From the NCBI RefSeq assembly GCF_039523795.1, contig NZ_BAAAFZ010000013.1, positions 1 through 27,317 on the forward strand: a stretch of 27,317 bases of DNA, written 5' to 3'. Made by a program: the position numbers and the translations under genes. Of the stretch, positions 26,255 to 27,317 are shown in pieces (position 1 is the first letter of the stretch; every line of letters starts with the position of its first letter). The DNA is from Craurococcus roseus (GTDB taxonomy: Bacteria; Pseudomonadota; Alphaproteobacteria; Acetobacterales; Acetobacteraceae). The notes under the pieces were generated by a model that did no database searches, was not told where the DNA came from, and saw nothing but the letters and a program-made list of their open reading frames with translations.

Positions 26255-27256
26255 ATGCGCGCTCTGCTTTGCGAATCCTGGCGCGACTTCGACGAACTCG
26301 AACTCCGGACCGACGCGCCGCCCCCGCCGCTCCGCCCGGGCGGCGTCAGGCTGCGCGTCCACGCGGCCGGGGTGAGCTTCGCCACCTCGCTGGTCGTCGC
26401 CGGCAAGTACCAGCGCAAGCCGCCGCTGCCGTTCACGCCGGGGACGGAGGTGGCGGGCACCGTGCTGGAGAGCGCGCCCGACGTGCCAGACCCTTTGCCG
26501 CCAGGCACGCGCGTCTTCGCCGTGCTCGATTGGGGCGGCATGGCCGAGGAGGCGGTGGCGGACGCCATCCACGTGGTGCCGATCCCGGACGGGCTGCCGC
26601 TGGAGCCGGCCGTCGCCATGCCGATCAGCTACCCGACCGCCGCCGCGTCCCTGCTGTGGCGGGCGCAGCTGGAAGCCGGGCAGTGGGTGCTTGTGCAGGG
26701 CGCGGCGGGCGGCGTCGGCCTGGCCGCAGTGGAGGTTGCGAAGGCCCTCGGGGCCCGCGTCATCGCCCGCTGCGGCGCCGACAAGGCGGAGGTGCCGCGC
26801 GCCCGCGGCGCCGACGCGGTGCTCGACAGCGCGGAGCCCTCCTTCCGCGACGCGGTGCGGGACATCACCGGCGGGCGCGGCGTGGACGCGGTGCTCGACG
26901 TGCTCGGCGGCGACGCCTTCGACGAGGGGCTGCGCTGCCTGGCCGACGGCGGCACGCTGGTCACGATCGGCTACGCGGCCGGCGCGATCCCGCGGCTCGG
27001 CGCCAACATCCTGCTGCTCAAGAACATCGCGGTGGCCGGGTTGAACTGGGGCACCTACGTCGGCTGGTCGCCGGGCGACAACCGCCACCTCCACGCGCCG
27101 CGCGCGCGGGCGCTCTGGGCGCGCCTGGTGGAGTGGTGGGCGGCGGGCGCGCTGCGGCCGGAGGTCCACGCGGAATTCCCGCTGGAGCGCTTCCGGGACG
27201 CCATGGCGGAGGTGCGCGGCCGGCGGGCCGCCGGGCGGGTCGTCCTGCGACCGTGA
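26255..27256 (+). CDS. Zinc-independent NADPH:quinone oxidoreductase (MDR family)
   Basis: This 333-residue medium-chain dehydrogenase/reductase is of the quinone oxidoreductase type. The N-terminal GroES-like domain (VRLRVHAAGVSFATSLVVAG, LPFTPGTEVAGTVLE) is followed by a Rossmann domain with VLVQGAAGGVGLAAVEVAK (146-164). It lacks the structural and catalytic zinc ligands of alcohol dehydrogenases. In related enzymes NADPH reduces quinones or enones. In the acceptor region, GLNWGTYVGWSPGDN is typical of proteobacterial QOR members. The ATG at 26255 is the usual MRALLCESW start; the frame upstream to 26186 has no family similarity, and the ribosome site is weak. It is divergent from the RTX gene, and a GTGA overlap at its stop may start another gene. 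Confidence 0.92.
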   Translation: MRALLCESWRDFDELELRTDAPPPPLRPGGVRLRVHAAGVSFATSLVVAGKYQRKPPLPFTPGTEVAGTVLESAPDVPDPLPPGTRVFAVLDWGGMAEEAVADAIHVVPIPDGLPLEPAVAMPISYPTAAASLLWRAQLEAGQWVLVQGAAGGVGLAAVEVAKALGARVIARCGADKAEVPRARGADAVLDSAEPSFRDAVRDITGGRGVDAVLDVLGGDAFDEGLRCLADGGTLVTIGYAAGAIPRLGANILLLKNIAVAGLNWGTYVGWSPGDNRHLHAPRARALWARLVEWWAAGALRPEVHAEFPLERFRDAMAEVRGRRAAGRVVLRP

Positions 27257-27317
27257 CCGCCGCGCCGGACGACCGGCCCGGCCCGGCGCGCGACGCGGCG
27301 GGCCGCGGCGGCGCGGC
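27253..27317 (+). CDS. Possible start of next gene, cut by window end
   Basis: A GTG overlapping the quinone oxidoreductase stop as GTGA opens a frame that stays open to the window edge (MTAAPDDRPGPARDAAG). The 4-bp overlap is the usual arrangement of coupled genes, but 21 residues of GC-driven sequence cannot identify a product. Confidence 0.25.
   Translation, partial: MTAAPDDRPGPARDAAGRGGA

Overview
The window is uniformly very GC-rich DNA with dense genes on both strands. The protein flavours (two-domain MaeB, HpnN/HpnL-type lipid proteins, a Bug/TctC binding protein, CaiB, RTX-DUF4214, Ala/Pro-rich extensions) suggest an alphaproteobacterium, most likely Acetobacteraceae (Roseomonas-like). 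This placement is by resemblance only; no rRNA or marker search was possible. Two N runs (18212-18238 and 23390-23425) show that it comes from a gapped assembly.

Left part (1-4.6 kb): the 3' part of an unrecognised protein, then a toxin-antitoxin remnant in which a Phd/YefM-like antitoxin has lost its middle and left a PIN-domain (VapC-type) toxin without an intact partner. Convergent with it is maeB, encoding malic enzyme fused to a phosphotransacetylase-like domain, with an AT-rich palindrome upstream.

Central part (4.6-13.9 kb) is the most interesting region: an apparent 2-aminoethylphosphonate (AEP) lipid locus. A minus-strand operon encodes PEP mutase fused to a nucleotidyltransferase, phosphonopyruvate decarboxylase, an HpnL-like membrane protein and an AEP:pyruvate aminotransferase, tightly spaced or overlapping by 4 bp. 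It is flanked by a divergent second nucleotidyltransferase and a convergent CDP-alcohol phosphatidyltransferase. An HpnN-like RND lipid transporter lies beyond. Read together (inference): PEP -> phosphonopyruvate -> phosphonoacetaldehyde -> AEP -> CDP-AEP -> transfer to a lipid alcohol -> flipping and export to the outer envelope.

Right part (14-27.3 kb): a TPR (TTC38-like) protein, a decayed MFS transporter, tRNA-Leu(GAG) whose promoter overlaps the start of lipB, a leishmanolysin-like metallopeptidase, a DEAD-box RNA helicase with a terminator, a Tat-type metallo-beta-lactamase-fold protein, the peroxidase Ohr, a CaiB-type CoA transferase divergent from a Bug-family solute-binding protein, an RTX/DUF4214 secreted protein with a good promoter, and a zinc-independent quinone oxidoreductase. 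No CRISPR array, insertion sequence, rRNA or phage gene was seen.
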